Source: Bacteroidetes bacterium UBA6161 (GTDB lineage: Bacteria; Bacteroidota; Bacteroidia; NS11-12g; UBA955). Taken from it: DNA of 7,417 nt. The translations under genes and the position numbers were made by a program. Where the stretch lies: positions 1 to 7,417 of the forward strand of contig DIUJ01000030.1 in NCBI GenBank assembly GCA_002422315.1. Reading direction: 5' to 3'. Position 1 is the stretch's first letter; each line of letters opens with the position of its first letter. Shown here one piece after another: positions 1 to 7,407 of this stretch. A model generated the notes under the pieces. The model was given only the letters and a program-made list of their open reading frames with translations. It was not told where the DNA came from and did no database searches.

Positions 1-146
1 ATATCTCCGACGATCTAAAAGAAGGTTGGGATGGTAAATTCCAAGGGAAAGACTGCCAGCAAGATGTATACATGTATGCGGTAAATGTAAAAGGATTTGA
101 TGGCAAGCTATACGAATATAGTGGTACCATATCCCTTCTGAGATAA
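1..146 (+). CDS. C-terminal end of a secreted protein with a type IX secretion (type B, CHU_C-like) sorting domain, 5' partial
   Basis: Reading from base 3, the frame stays open for 47 codons and stops with TAA at 144-146; the other two plus-strand frames stop within 40 bases. The peptide shows the closing pattern of the gliding-motility-associated C-terminal domain: a W-D-G turn (WDGKFQGKDC), then D-V-Y-M-Y-A-V, a D-G-K hairpin, and a G-T-I-S-L-L-R end directly before the stop. In this family the domain sits at the extreme C-terminus of large exported proteins. It directs them through the type IX secretion system across the outer membrane, usually to the cell surface or medium. The remaining body of the protein lies outside the window, so its actual function (adhesin, enzyme or other) cannot be told. 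The gene is convergent with the methyltransferase gene, and a terminator hairpin follows 20 bases after the stop. The domain call is from recalled family pattern, not a search. Confidence 0.85.
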   Translation, partial: ISDDLKEGWDGKFQGKDCQQDVYMYAVNVKGFDGKLYEYSGTISLLR

Positions 147-165
147 GCAAAAATGAAACAATATT

Positions 166-200
166 AAAAGAGCCGCTAAGCAATTAGCGGCTCTTTTTTT
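166..200. terminator. Bidirectional rho-independent terminator between convergent genes
   Basis: A perfect 14-bp inverted repeat (166-179 pairing with 184-197) encloses a GCAA tetraloop of the stable GNRA type. The GC-rich core is GAGCCGC/GCGGCTC, and the plus strand runs into seven T residues (194-200). Read on the minus strand, the same stem is followed by TTTT and then AT-rich sequence, so it can also stop the minus-strand operon that ends at 254. Its position in the short gap between two converging genes supports a shared role. Confidence 0.93.
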
Positions 201-253
201 GGAATATACAATTCAAATTCTTAAACCTAAAAAACAATTTAAAATAAGTATCT

Positions 254-982
254 TTACTTTTTTGCTACTGCAATAAGATTAGGAGTAATTAAAATATCTG
301 AAGAAACATAGCCTAAGGTGAAGAGTTTGATTTTAAAACAAATGCGATAAATCCCCATAAAACTTTTCCTAACCATTTCTTTGAATGGACTATTGGTTTG
401 GATTAAACCTTCGCTTATGCTAACACTATTGAATCCATTGGCATATAAAAGTTGAGTAGCAGAATGTTTGTTTAAAAAAGTTTCATGAGAAAAGTCTCCT
501 CTCGCATAAGGGTTTGGAAGGGGACAATCTAAATTTGGGGTTCTAAAGATAAAAATTCCTCCTGGTTTTAAACTATTCACTATAGCGGAAATCATTTCCA
601 TTAATTCATCTTTAGTCAAATGTTCTACAAGGTCAAAAGCGGTAACAACATCATATTTCCCAGGGTTTTGTTTCATCCAATTCAGAGCATCGGCTTCTAA
701 TAATTCATTTATTCCAAAGGATTGGCCAATTTTTACTTGTTCTGGGCTTAAGTCTAAACCTATACAATTCGTATATCCATTTTGTTTACATGCCAATAAA
801 AAGCTACCATTACCAGCGCCTATATCTAAGATTGAACATTTTTTTGAATCAGGGAAAAAAGGAAGGATTTCTTTGCTAAAAAAATCTGCTTGTTTATGGA
901 GCAAAATTTCAATGTCTTTATCCCTTCCAGACTGCGTAGTATGGTACTTAGAGTAGATAATTTTCCGATATTCTGTTGGCAT
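254..982 (-). CDS. Class I SAM-dependent methyltransferase
   Basis: The 242-residue protein has a Rossmann-fold methyltransferase core. Motif I is ILDIGAGNGS (51-60), the glycine-rich loop that binds S-adenosylmethionine. The post-I acidic strand is GLDLSP (75-80), with D77 expected to contact the ribose hydroxyls. Motif II is DVVTAFDLVEHL (111-122), and the motif III region is LKPGGIFIFRTPN (138-150). The overall form resembles UbiG/Methyltransf_11-type enzymes often found in polysaccharide and surface-glycan clusters. The substrate cannot be read from the sequence. The region after 150, with NPYARGDFSHETFLN and a basic hydrophobic tail, probably forms the acceptor side. There is no signal peptide, so it should be cytosolic, perhaps loosely membrane-associated through the hydrophobic stretch around 207-227. 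The start lies 5 bases after the stop of the DUF4834-like gene, so it is translated as the last gene of the carB operon. No Shine-Dalgarno is visible. Confidence 0.9.
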   Translation of the reverse strand: MPTEYRKIIYSKYHTTQSGRDKDIEILLHKQADFFSKEILPFFPDSKKCSILDIGAGNGSFLLACKQNGYTNCIGLDLSPEQVKIGQSFGINELLEADALNWMKQNPGKYDVVTAFDLVEHLTKDELMEMISAIVNSLKPGGIFIFRTPNLDCPLPNPYARGDFSHETFLNKHSATQLLYANGFNSVSISEGLIQTNSPFKEMVRKSFMGIYRICFKIKLFTLGYVSSDILITPNLIAVAKK

Positions 983-987
983 ACTTG

Positions 988-1182
988 TTAGTCTTTTATT
1001 TCTTCATAATCCACATATTCTCCTTCGCTATTTGTTTTTCGGGGCGGAGTGCTTTGATTTCTATTGTTTTTAGTAGAATTGGAGGTGTTAAAATTGTTTG
1101 TAGCAGGAGAAAATAAGTGCTTGGCAATTTTCCAAACATAATAAATAATTACAGCATACAAAAGTGTTCTAAACAATCCCAT
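988..1182 (-). CDS. Small DUF4834-like single-pass membrane protein
   Basis: The 64-residue protein has one predicted N-terminal membrane segment (about 3-24, LFRTLLYAVIIYYVWKIAK). It continues with an Asn/Ser/Thr-rich, likely disordered linker (28-52) and ends in an acidic tail with GEYVDYEEI (54-62). This build, a short membrane anchor plus a tail close to G-E-Y-V-D-Y-E-E, is how I remember the DUF4834 family of Bacteroidota. The family has no known function, and assignment is from memory of the pattern. The reading frame is bounded tightly by carB (3-base gap upstream) and the methyltransferase gene (5-base gap downstream), which supports it as a real translated gene rather than a chance frame. 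The tail is likely cytosolic, because the segment is followed by K17, K21 and H22 in the positive-inside sense; this topology is inference. Confidence 0.8.
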   Translation of the reverse strand: MGLFRTLLYAVIIYYVWKIAKHLFSPATNNFNTSNSTKNNRNQSTPPRKTNSEGEYVDYEEIKD

Positions 1183-1185
1183 AAT

Positions 1186-4041
1186 TTAACGACTTAAATA
1201 CATGCTTTTTTTGTTGTATAAATCTCTGAAGAAAGGGTCTTTAAGATGTTTAATAAAATATATAGCTTCTCCGGTTGATTTCATTTCAGGGCCTAATTCT
1301 TTGTTTACATTGGGGAATTTATTGAAAGAAAATACAGGTAGTTTAATAGCATATCCTTCCAATTTCGGTTCGATTTTAAAATCCTTAATTTTATGTGTTC
1401 CCAACATTACTTTAGTTGCTATATTCACAAATGGTACATTGTAGGCTTTACAAATAAAAGGAACAGTTCTAGACGCTCTAGGATTTGCTTCTATAACATA
1501 AACTTTTTCATTTTTTACAGCAAATTGTATATTTAACAAGCCTCTAATATTTAAAGCAATAGCTAATTTTTTAGAATAATCTTCCATTTGTTGAATAACA
1601 GAGGGGCTAAAACTAAAACAAGGTAGCACCGAGTTAGAATCGCCGGAGTGGATACCAGCAGGTTCTATGTGTTCCATCATTCCTATAATCAGGGTTTCTT
1701 CTCCATCGCAGATTACATCGCATTCTGCTTCTTCTGCTCTATCTAAGAAATGGTCTATCAATACTCTGTTGCCAGGCATGTCGCCAAGAAGTTGAATAAC
1801 TGCATTTTCTAATTCTTCATCGTTGATTACAATTTTCATTCCTTGTCCACCTAGTACATAAGATGGTCTAACCAAAACGGGGTACCCAACTCTATTTGCA
1901 ATAACTAAGGCTTCGTCTGCAGTTTCGGATACACCATAGTCTGGATAAGGGATTCCTTCTTCTTTTAGCAAGTCAGAAAATCTTCCTCTATCCTCAGCCA
2001 AATCCATGTCGGAATAGCTTGTACCTATGATTTTTATACCTTTTTCGTGTAGTTTTTCAGCTAGTTTTAGAGCGGTTTGTCCACCAAGTTGCACTATTAC
2101 GCCTTCTGGTTGTTCAAACTCTATTATTTCTATCAAATGTTCCCAAAAAATTGGTTCAAAATATAATTTATCCGCGGTATTAAAATCGGTAGAAACTGTT
2201 TCTGGATTACAATTTATCATTATCGCTTCATAGTCTACCTCTTTGGATGCAAGAAGACCGTGCACGCAGCAATAGTCAAACTCTATACCTTGTCCAATTC
2301 TATTGGGGCCAGAACCCAAAACGATTACTTTCTTTTTATCCGTTCTTACGCTATCATTAGTCTCGTCAAAGGTGGAGTAAAAGTAGTTGGTAGGAGAGGG
2401 GAATTCTGCAGAGCAGGTATCCACCATTTTAAATACTCTTTTTAATCCAAGGTTTTTTCTTTTGTTGTATACCTCTTCTTCTGTACAGTTTTTTAGTAAA
2501 TAAGCTAATTGATAGTCGGAGTATCCTTTTTGTTTGGCATCTTTTAACACATCATAAGGAATATTGTCTAGTTGAAATCTTTTGATGTTTTTTTCTGTTT
2601 GTACCAAATCATTAATTTGTTCTAAAAACCATTTGTCTATTCTAGTAGTTTTAAAAACTGTTGAAAGAGGAACCCCCAAAGATAATGCTTCCTTTATCAA
2701 GAAAATTCTATCCCAAGAGGGGTTTTCCAAACCATCCATTATTTTTTCAAGTTTGGTATTGTTCATTGTACCATCAGCACCTAGTCCCCACTTTCTAAGT
2801 TCTAGCGATTGACATGCTTTTTGTAGTGCTTCTTGAAAACTTCTTCCAATAGCCATTACTTCTCCTACGGATTTCATTTGCAAGCCCAAGGTCTGGTCTG
2901 CTCCTTTAAACTTATCAAAATTCCATCTAGGTATTTTTATGATTACATAGTCCTGAACAGGTTCAAACATTGCGGAGGTGTTTGTAGTTACAGGGTTATT
3001 TAATTCATCTAAGGTAAATCCTAGTGCAAGTTTTGCAGCAATTTTTGCAATTGGATAACCCGTGGCTTTGGATGCTAGGGCCGAAGATCGGCTTACTCTT
3101 GGGTTTATTTCAATAGCAATAATTTCTTCATTTTCGGGGTTTACTGCAAATTGCACATTGCATCCACCTGCAAAAGTTCCAATGCTGCGCAACATTTTAA
3201 AGGAAAGGTTTCTCATTTCCTGAAAACATCTGTCGCTAAGGGTAAGTGCAGGAGCAATAGTAATAGAATCCCCTGTATGAACACCCATTGGGTCAAGGTT
3301 TTCTATGGTACAAATCACAGTCATGTTGTCGTTCTTATCTCTAAGAACCTCTAGCTCATATTCTTTCCACCCTAGTACGGCTTGTTCTACCAATACTTCG
3401 TGGGTAGGGGATGCTTCCAAACCTCTTTTCAGAGCACCATCCAAGTCTTCTTTGGTTTTAACAAATCCACCTCCTGAACCACCTAAAGTATAAGAAGGCC
3501 TAATTACCAAAGGAAAACCAATTCTTTGTGCTATATCTTTACCTTCTAAAAAAGAATTTGCAGTTTCTGATTTTGCAACCCCAACATTCAGTTCAATCAT
3601 TAGCTGCCTAAACTCTTCTCTATTTTCTGTTTTTTCAATAGCGGCTATGTCTACTCCAATAATTTTTACATCGTATTTTTCCCAAAGTCCTATTTCGCCT
3701 GCTTCTTTGCATAGGTTAAGTGCCGTTTGTCCTCCCATAGTTGGCAATACTGCATCTATATGTCTTTCTTTTAGAATTTGTTCTATGGATTCTACCGTTA
3801 AAGGCAATAAGTACACATGTTCAGCTGTTACAGGGTCTGTCATGATTGTAGCAGGATTTGAGTTGATTAGTGTAACTTCTATTCCTTCTTCTCTTAAGGA
3901 TCGTGAGGCTTGACTCCCAGAGTAGTCAAATTCACATGCTTGACCTATTACTATTGGGCCTGAACCTATGATTAATACGGATTTTATTGAGCTGTCTTTA
4001 GGCATTTGAGGTATGGTATAAAATTGGGCAAAATTAGGCAT
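1186..4041 (-). CDS. carB: Carbamoyl-phosphate synthase large subunit, without the C-terminal MGS allosteric domain
   Basis: CarB makes carbamoyl phosphate from bicarbonate, two ATP and ammonia channelled from the glutaminase subunit CarA, feeding pyrimidine and arginine synthesis in the cytosol. Both tandem halves are present. The first has GSGPIVIGQACEFDYSGSQA (27-46), ATP-grasp RPSYTLGGSGGG (181-192) and metal ligands Q297, E311 and N313 in EINPRVSRSS. The second has GSGPNRIGQGIEFDY (576-590), RPSYVLGGQG (725-734) and Q839, E851 and N853 in EANPRASRTVPF. The length of 951 compares with 1073 in E. coli. The protein ends shortly after GPEMKSTGE (917-925), so the MGS-like domain that binds UMP and ornithine in E. 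coli is missing. This short form is, as I recall, normal in Bacteroidota. Numbering is exactly 12 ahead of E. coli at the metal ligands of the first half, so M13 (codon 4003-4005, MPKDSSIKS) is probably the true start, giving 939 residues. It is followed closely by two co-oriented genes. Confidence 0.97.
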   Translation of the reverse strand: MPNFAQFYTIPQMPKDSSIKSVLIIGSGPIVIGQACEFDYSGSQASRSLREEGIEVTLINSNPATIMTDPVTAEHVYLLPLTVESIEQILKERHIDAVLPTMGGQTALNLCKEAGEIGLWEKYDVKIIGVDIAAIEKTENREEFRQLMIELNVGVAKSETANSFLEGKDIAQRIGFPLVIRPSYTLGGSGGGFVKTKEDLDGALKRGLEASPTHEVLVEQAVLGWKEYELEVLRDKNDNMTVICTIENLDPMGVHTGDSITIAPALTLSDRCFQEMRNLSFKMLRSIGTFAGGCNVQFAVNPENEEIIAIEINPRVSRSSALASKATGYPIAKIAAKLALGFTLDELNNPVTTNTSAMFEPVQDYVIIKIPRWNFDKFKGADQTLGLQMKSVGEVMAIGRSFQEALQKACQSLELRKWGLGADGTMNNTKLEKIMDGLENPSWDRIFLIKEALSLGVPLSTVFKTTRIDKWFLEQINDLVQTEKNIKRFQLDNIPYDVLKDAKQKGYSDYQLAYLLKNCTEEEVYNKRKNLGLKRVFKMVDTCSAEFPSPTNYFYSTFDETNDSVRTDKKKVIVLGSGPNRIGQGIEFDYCCVHGLLASKEVDYEAIMINCNPETVSTDFNTADKLYFEPIFWEHLIEIIEFEQPEGVIVQLGGQTALKLAEKLHEKGIKIIGTSYSDMDLAEDRGRFSDLLKEEGIPYPDYGVSETADEALVIANRVGYPVLVRPSYVLGGQGMKIVINDEELENAVIQLLGDMPGNRVLIDHFLDRAEEAECDVICDGEETLIIGMMEHIEPAGIHSGDSNSVLPCFSFSPSVIQQMEDYSKKLAIALNIRGLLNIQFAVKNEKVYVIEANPRASRTVPFICKAYNVPFVNIATKVMLGTHKIKDFKIEPKLEGYAIKLPVFSFNKFPNVNKELGPEMKSTGEAIYFIKHLKDPFFRDLYNKKSMYLSR

Positions 4042-4099
4042 TTAAAACCAATTAATTCCCATTGTTAATATTTTGTGAACCTATTTTTACAAGACTTTT

Positions 4100-5011
4100 T
4101 TACCACTTACTTTGCAGTGCTTCAAATTCTATTACAGAGATTTTTGGGTTGTATTTAGATACCCTTGCTTTGCAAGCATTGTTTCTGTATATAACTTGTA
4201 ATTCTTCATCGGAATATTCGCTGCTGGTTTTGCTAATTTCTTTGCCAAATACCTTATAGGTGTATTTTATTTTATTGCCTATAAGTTTTTGGCTGCTTAC
4301 TTCCAAAAATGTGTAGTGGTAGTTTAGATGGTAAGATTTTTTTATAGCATTTAGACCAACAATGCTGGAGGGCCCTCCTAAAAACAAAAAAACAAAAATA
4401 CCGACACTTGTGCTTTCAGCATTCCATTGTATTGCCTTGCCAAGAATATTGTATGCCCTTAGTTGAATATATAAATGATTTGTAAGTACATAAGCACTTA
4501 GTATGAAAACTCCAAATCCCATTAATATATAGAAAATATCAAAACTATTTTCATCTATAAACCATCTGTTAAAGGCAAATAAATATCCAAATAAAAGGAT
4601 TAACCCAATAGCCGTATAACGCAATTTATGGCTTATTTTAGATTCTCTCTCATTAAAAAGCAATACATCCTCCTCCTCCCTTTTTTTCTTTATTCTTTCT
4701 ACCTTTTCTCTTATTTCTTCCTTGCTTTGAGTTTTATATCGTCGGTCTCTTGGGTCGTATACGTGTTCTTTTTGTTGGTTTTGTTTTATATATACCCCTT
4801 GAATAATTTGGTCAAACTTCCTTTTTTTAATAGGATTTGACAATACATTATAAGCCTCTGTAACAAGTTTAAAATACTCTTCTGCTTTTGGGTCATTGGG
4901 ATTTTTATCGGGGTGATTAACCAATGCAATTTTTCTATAAGCAGTCTGAATCTCCTTATCACTCGCATTAGAATGTATATTCAACAGTTTATAATAGTCG
5001 TGGCTTATCAT
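4100..5011 (-). CDS. J-domain (DnaJ-like) protein with three predicted membrane segments
   Basis: The N-terminal J domain (about 4-68) has DYYKLLNIHSNAS, helix II with AYRKIAL, the essential HPD triad (33-35) and YNVLSNPIKKRKFD. It should therefore stimulate the ATPase of an Hsp70 (DnaK). It is not a housekeeping DnaJ: the Gly/Phe region and the CxxCxGxG zinc fingers are absent. A highly charged helical stretch (about 93-125, rich in K, R and E) follows. Three hydrophobic segments come next, near 131-148, 157-178 and 202-222. The C-terminal region (about 228-303) is probably beta-rich, with IKYTYKVFGKEIS and ARVSKYNPKISVIEFE. That tail loosely recalls DUF3592-type domains (a K-Y-x-V-x-G-K strand, then a Y-N-P motif), but this is weak. 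The J domain is likely cytosolic and tethers Hsp70 to the inner membrane. The start is supported by a promoter only 15 bases upstream. The gene precedes carB by 58 bases on the same strand. The client is unknown. Confidence 0.9.
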   Translation of the reverse strand: MISHDYYKLLNIHSNASDKEIQTAYRKIALVNHPDKNPNDPKAEEYFKLVTEAYNVLSNPIKKRKFDQIIQGVYIKQNQQKEHVYDPRDRRYKTQSKEEIREKVERIKKKREEEDVLLFNERESKISHKLRYTAIGLILLFGYLFAFNRWFIDENSFDIFYILMGFGVFILSAYVLTNHLYIQLRAYNILGKAIQWNAESTSVGIFVFLFLGGPSSIVGLNAIKKSYHLNYHYTFLEVSSQKLIGNKIKYTYKVFGKEISKTSSEYSDEELQVIYRNNACKARVSKYNPKISVIEFEALQSKW

Positions 5012-5025
5012 GTTTGCTAACCTTG

Positions 5026-5057
5026 CAAATCTACATTTATACCCTAAACAAACGCAA
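5026..5057 (-). promoter_or_regulatory. Bacteroidota-type promoter for the J-domain gene and probably carB operon
   Basis: On the minus strand the sequence TAGATTTG (5033-5026) matches the Bacteroidota -7 consensus TAnnTTTG perfectly. A TTG (5057-5055), at the end of a T-run, lies 21 nt upstream as the -33 element. Transcription would begin about 5-8 nt downstream of the -7 box, leaving a leader of only about 10 nt before the ATG at 5011. The match is by eye from the published consensus for this phylum; no start-site data support it. Confidence 0.6.
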
Positions 5058-5203
5058 AAAATATGATTTTTGTTTTATTCAAAGAATTAAAATTTTATTA
5101 GAGTATATTGCCATGTTGTTGGGTTACAAACATTCTGTATTTGTATTAAAAATGGTATATCTTTTATGGCAAGTTGATCTATGCCTTCTATTTGGTTGAA
5201 TTC

Positions 5204-7234
5204 TTAGACTTGAAGCATTTTGTTAATAATGTCTAAAGTAGAGGTGATTTTAGGTTGCGATTTGAATAGCATTTTCTGTTCTAATGTAATTTGTTGGTTA
5301 TCAAAAACAGGCATGCCTTCTATTACTCCGATTACTAGCAGTTGTATTTTTTCGTTTTTGGGAACTTTTGCAGTGTATTTTTGGGTGTTTGCGTTGTATC
5401 CTGCGAACATCATTCCGTTTATACTTTTTACATATAGGTTTATTTGCATGCCCTCAGGTGCTTCTATTTCTATATCCACTAATTCTTGATTGATAAATCT
5501 ATCGCAATTTATATAACCCAAATTCTGTAAAGTGGTGGAGTAAATTGTATTTGCATTTTGAGCAAGGGAATTGGCTTGAATCCCTGTGGTTTTAACTTTG
5601 TCTAATTCTGCTGATTTCATGGCTCGAATTAGGTAGCTGTTTTCTTTGCTCTCTTTTAAAAGAGTATTGCTTAAATCAAAGTCTATTTCTCTGTATTTGG
5701 AGAAAGTTATTAGATATAGTTTTGGATTGCTGTAGTTTACCATCCCATCTTTAAAATACTTTTTTACTGTTTTTTCCGAGTTTTTTATCTCTAACAAGCA
5801 GTAAACATAAGTTCTATATTTTTGAATACTTTCTTGTTCTTTGGAATTTATACAAATACTTTTTTTGAAAAAGTTTGGCAGGTTTTTACAGTTTACTTTT
5901 TTATTTCGATTATACTGCACTAGCCTTACTAAGTTTCTGTTAAATGCCTTTTTTTCTACAGTCATTATATTGTACATGAGATTTTCTATTTCTTTATTTA
6001 TCCATGATTTGTATTCTTCATTTGCTTTTAAATATTTTAATGAGTCGCTAGGGTATGAATTAATTTTTTCTTGATAACTAGCCAATCGCTTGGAATAGAT
6101 AAGGTTTTTCTTCTCGTTTATGGAATCTATTCGATGGTATTCTTTTTTTGAAAGTTCTTCTTTTTCTGCTTTTGTAAGTGTAAGACTTTCTATAAATGTA
6201 AACATTTCATTATTTGATGGATAGGGTATTTTTTTCGGTTTTTTTGGCATTTTAGGTTTGTAAACAGGGCTTGGATATTGGTACTTGAATTGTAGTTTTT
6301 TTTCGCCTTCGTTTGAATCCTGATACATTTTTTTCAATTCCTTTTCATCTAGTATGATAGTACATTCTATGGGTTTAATGTCCTTATTTTTTAGTTTAAA
6401 TTTTTCTTCTTGTATTTGCCATTCCACTACGCCTTGTGTGGCTCTTGTTCCAGTAAATACACTCATGTTGTTTTGAATATTTTTGGAAGGCATTTCTACT
6501 TCTATGGTTTTGCCTTTTTTAAGGGTAAGCTCTTGATTTTTGCTTTTAGCATTTATCTTAAACATTCCTCCACTTTCTAAAATTTTGCCATTGCTTAGGG
6601 TACTTAAATTATTTAAAACAAAATCCATTGGACTATGGTATTCTTCTATTTCAATTTCAACTTCATTTGTAAGTATGTTTTTGCCATCCAATGTCTGAAA
6701 AGCATTTTCTGGGATTTCAATTCTCATTCCATTTTTGCTTGTTACAACAGTTTTTTGCAAAGGGTTTACAGTATAAACTTGTTTGTATTCTGGACATATT
6801 TGTTTTACTAAATCGTTCGAATTTTTAAGATTAAATGTTGTAATTGTAATTTCAACCCTTCTGTTTTTTGCCCTGCCTTCTTGCGAGGAATTACTTGCTA
6901 CGGGCTTGTTTTCACCAAGCCAATATAATTGCATAATATTGGAAGGAATATTGTTTTCTAAGAAATAATCTTTTACACTTACCGCTCTTTTTTTTGATAA
7001 TAATTCGTTGTATAGTTTGCTTGCATGCACGTCGGTATGGGCACTAATGGAAATCTCGTAATATTTATGATTTTTCAACTCCGTTGTTATTTTATCCAAA
7101 ATCATAAAATCTTCCGTATCTAAATCACTTTCATCAACATTGAAAAATATAGTATACGTTTCTTTTTTGCTCTGTGCACTTGCATTGCTTACCAATAAAA
7201 CAATTACAAGCAATTTAATCATTGCTTTTTTCAT
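5204..7234 (-). CDS. Exported OmpA-domain protein with N-terminal peptidoglycan-binding domain and a ZU5-like middle domain
   Basis: This 676-residue protein begins with a Sec signal peptide: MKKAMIKLL, a hydrophobic core, then a likely signal peptidase I site at ASA|Q (18-21). No lipobox Cys is present. An OmpA_C-like domain follows at once (about 27-133), with FFNVDESDLD, ISAHTD (63-68), LLSKKRAVSVKDYF and GRAKNRRVEI. D68 and R83 sit 15 residues apart, as do the two diaminopimelate-binding residues of OmpA, so peptidoglycan binding is expected. Next is a ZU5-like beta domain (about 160-275: SKNGMRIEIPENAF, then LSNGKILESGGMFKINA). A Lys/Pro linker (322-338), a charged helical region (about 350-490) and a C-terminal beta domain introduced by LGYINCDRF (572-580) complete it. 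I recall similar multi-domain proteins across Bacteroidota without a proven role. Six Cys in the mature part could form disulfides. There is no beta-barrel, so a periplasmic or cell-wall-bound location is inferred. Confidence 0.85.
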   Translation of the reverse strand: MKKAMIKLLVIVLLVSNASAQSKKETYTIFFNVDESDLDTEDFMILDKITTELKNHKYYEISISAHTDVHASKLYNELLSKKRAVSVKDYFLENNIPSNIMQLYWLGENKPVASNSSQEGRAKNRRVEITITTFNLKNSNDLVKQICPEYKQVYTVNPLQKTVVTSKNGMRIEIPENAFQTLDGKNILTNEVEIEIEEYHSPMDFVLNNLSTLSNGKILESGGMFKINAKSKNQELTLKKGKTIEVEMPSKNIQNNMSVFTGTRATQGVVEWQIQEEKFKLKNKDIKPIECTIILDEKELKKMYQDSNEGEKKLQFKYQYPSPVYKPKMPKKPKKIPYPSNNEMFTFIESLTLTKAEKEELSKKEYHRIDSINEKKNLIYSKRLASYQEKINSYPSDSLKYLKANEEYKSWINKEIENLMYNIMTVEKKAFNRNLVRLVQYNRNKKVNCKNLPNFFKKSICINSKEQESIQKYRTYVYCLLEIKNSEKTVKKYFKDGMVNYSNPKLYLITFSKYREIDFDLSNTLLKESKENSYLIRAMKSAELDKVKTTGIQANSLAQNANTIYSTTLQNLGYINCDRFINQELVDIEIEAPEGMQINLYVKSINGMMFAGYNANTQKYTAKVPKNEKIQLLVIGVIEGMPVFDNQQITLEQKMLFKSQPKITSTLDIINKMLQV

Positions 7235-7274
7235 AAGTGTTAGGATTTAAAGGGTGACTTAATAGATAACGAAT

Positions 7275-7312
7275 GAATAGTTTTAAGTATTGTTTGTAAA
7301 AAAAAACTATTC
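7275..7312. repeat. 10-bp inverted repeat in the leader of the OmpA-domain gene
   Basis: GAATAGTTTT (7275-7284) is perfectly complementary to AAAACTATTC (7303-7312), with an 18-base spacer. It lies 41 bases upstream of the ATG at 7234 on the minus strand. It could be a weak hairpin in the mRNA leader or a dyad protein-binding site. The arms are AT-rich and the region is low in complexity, so chance is not excluded. Confidence 0.4.
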
Positions 7313-7376
7313 CAACATATTTTCTTAATGCTCTATTTTCTCCCACCCATTGGTTTATTTACAGCATAGTATTTAG

Positions 7377-7407
7377 TAAAATTACAAACAACAATATTTT
7401 AACCCAA
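7377..7407 (-). promoter_or_regulatory. Candidate promoter for the OmpA-domain gene
   Basis: On the minus strand, TTG (7407-7405, inside TTTTGGG) is followed after 20 nt by TAATTTTA (7384-7377). This differs from the TAnnTTTG -7 consensus only in its last base. If used, the leader would be about 135 nt and would include the 7275-7312 inverted repeat. The mismatched final G and the AT-rich background make this a tentative call; no better match exists in 7235-7417. Confidence 0.3.

Noticed and set aside
3647..3913. Plus-strand 88-codon open frame opposite carB
   Set aside because: It is a shadow of the strongly conserved carB coding strand. Its product has no recognisable motif, and the same holds for the other plus-strand frames inside carB and the OmpA-domain gene.
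4042..4099. Attenuator or PyrR-type control site in front of carB
   Set aside because: The 58-base gap shows no GC-rich hairpin or T-run and no anti-terminator pattern.
5124..5144. Possible terminator hairpin (TACAAA ... TTTGTA) after the OmpA-domain gene
   Set aside because: The stem is only 6 bp, AT-rich, and is not followed by a T-run on the minus strand. No convincing terminator is visible for that gene in 5012-5203.
5014..5199. Plus-strand 61-codon open frame in the gap between the OmpA-domain gene and the J-domain gene
   Set aside because: It has no family pattern, is a low-complexity Leu/Tyr/Lys translation of AT-rich DNA, and overlaps the minus-strand promoter at 5026-5057. Nothing supports translation.
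6296..6303. A run of eight T (A8 on the coding strand) inside the OmpA-domain gene as a phase-variation tract
   Set aside because: The frame is intact, the run encodes ordinary Lys codons in a Lys-rich protein, and such short runs are common in AT-rich genes. There is no evidence of slippage.
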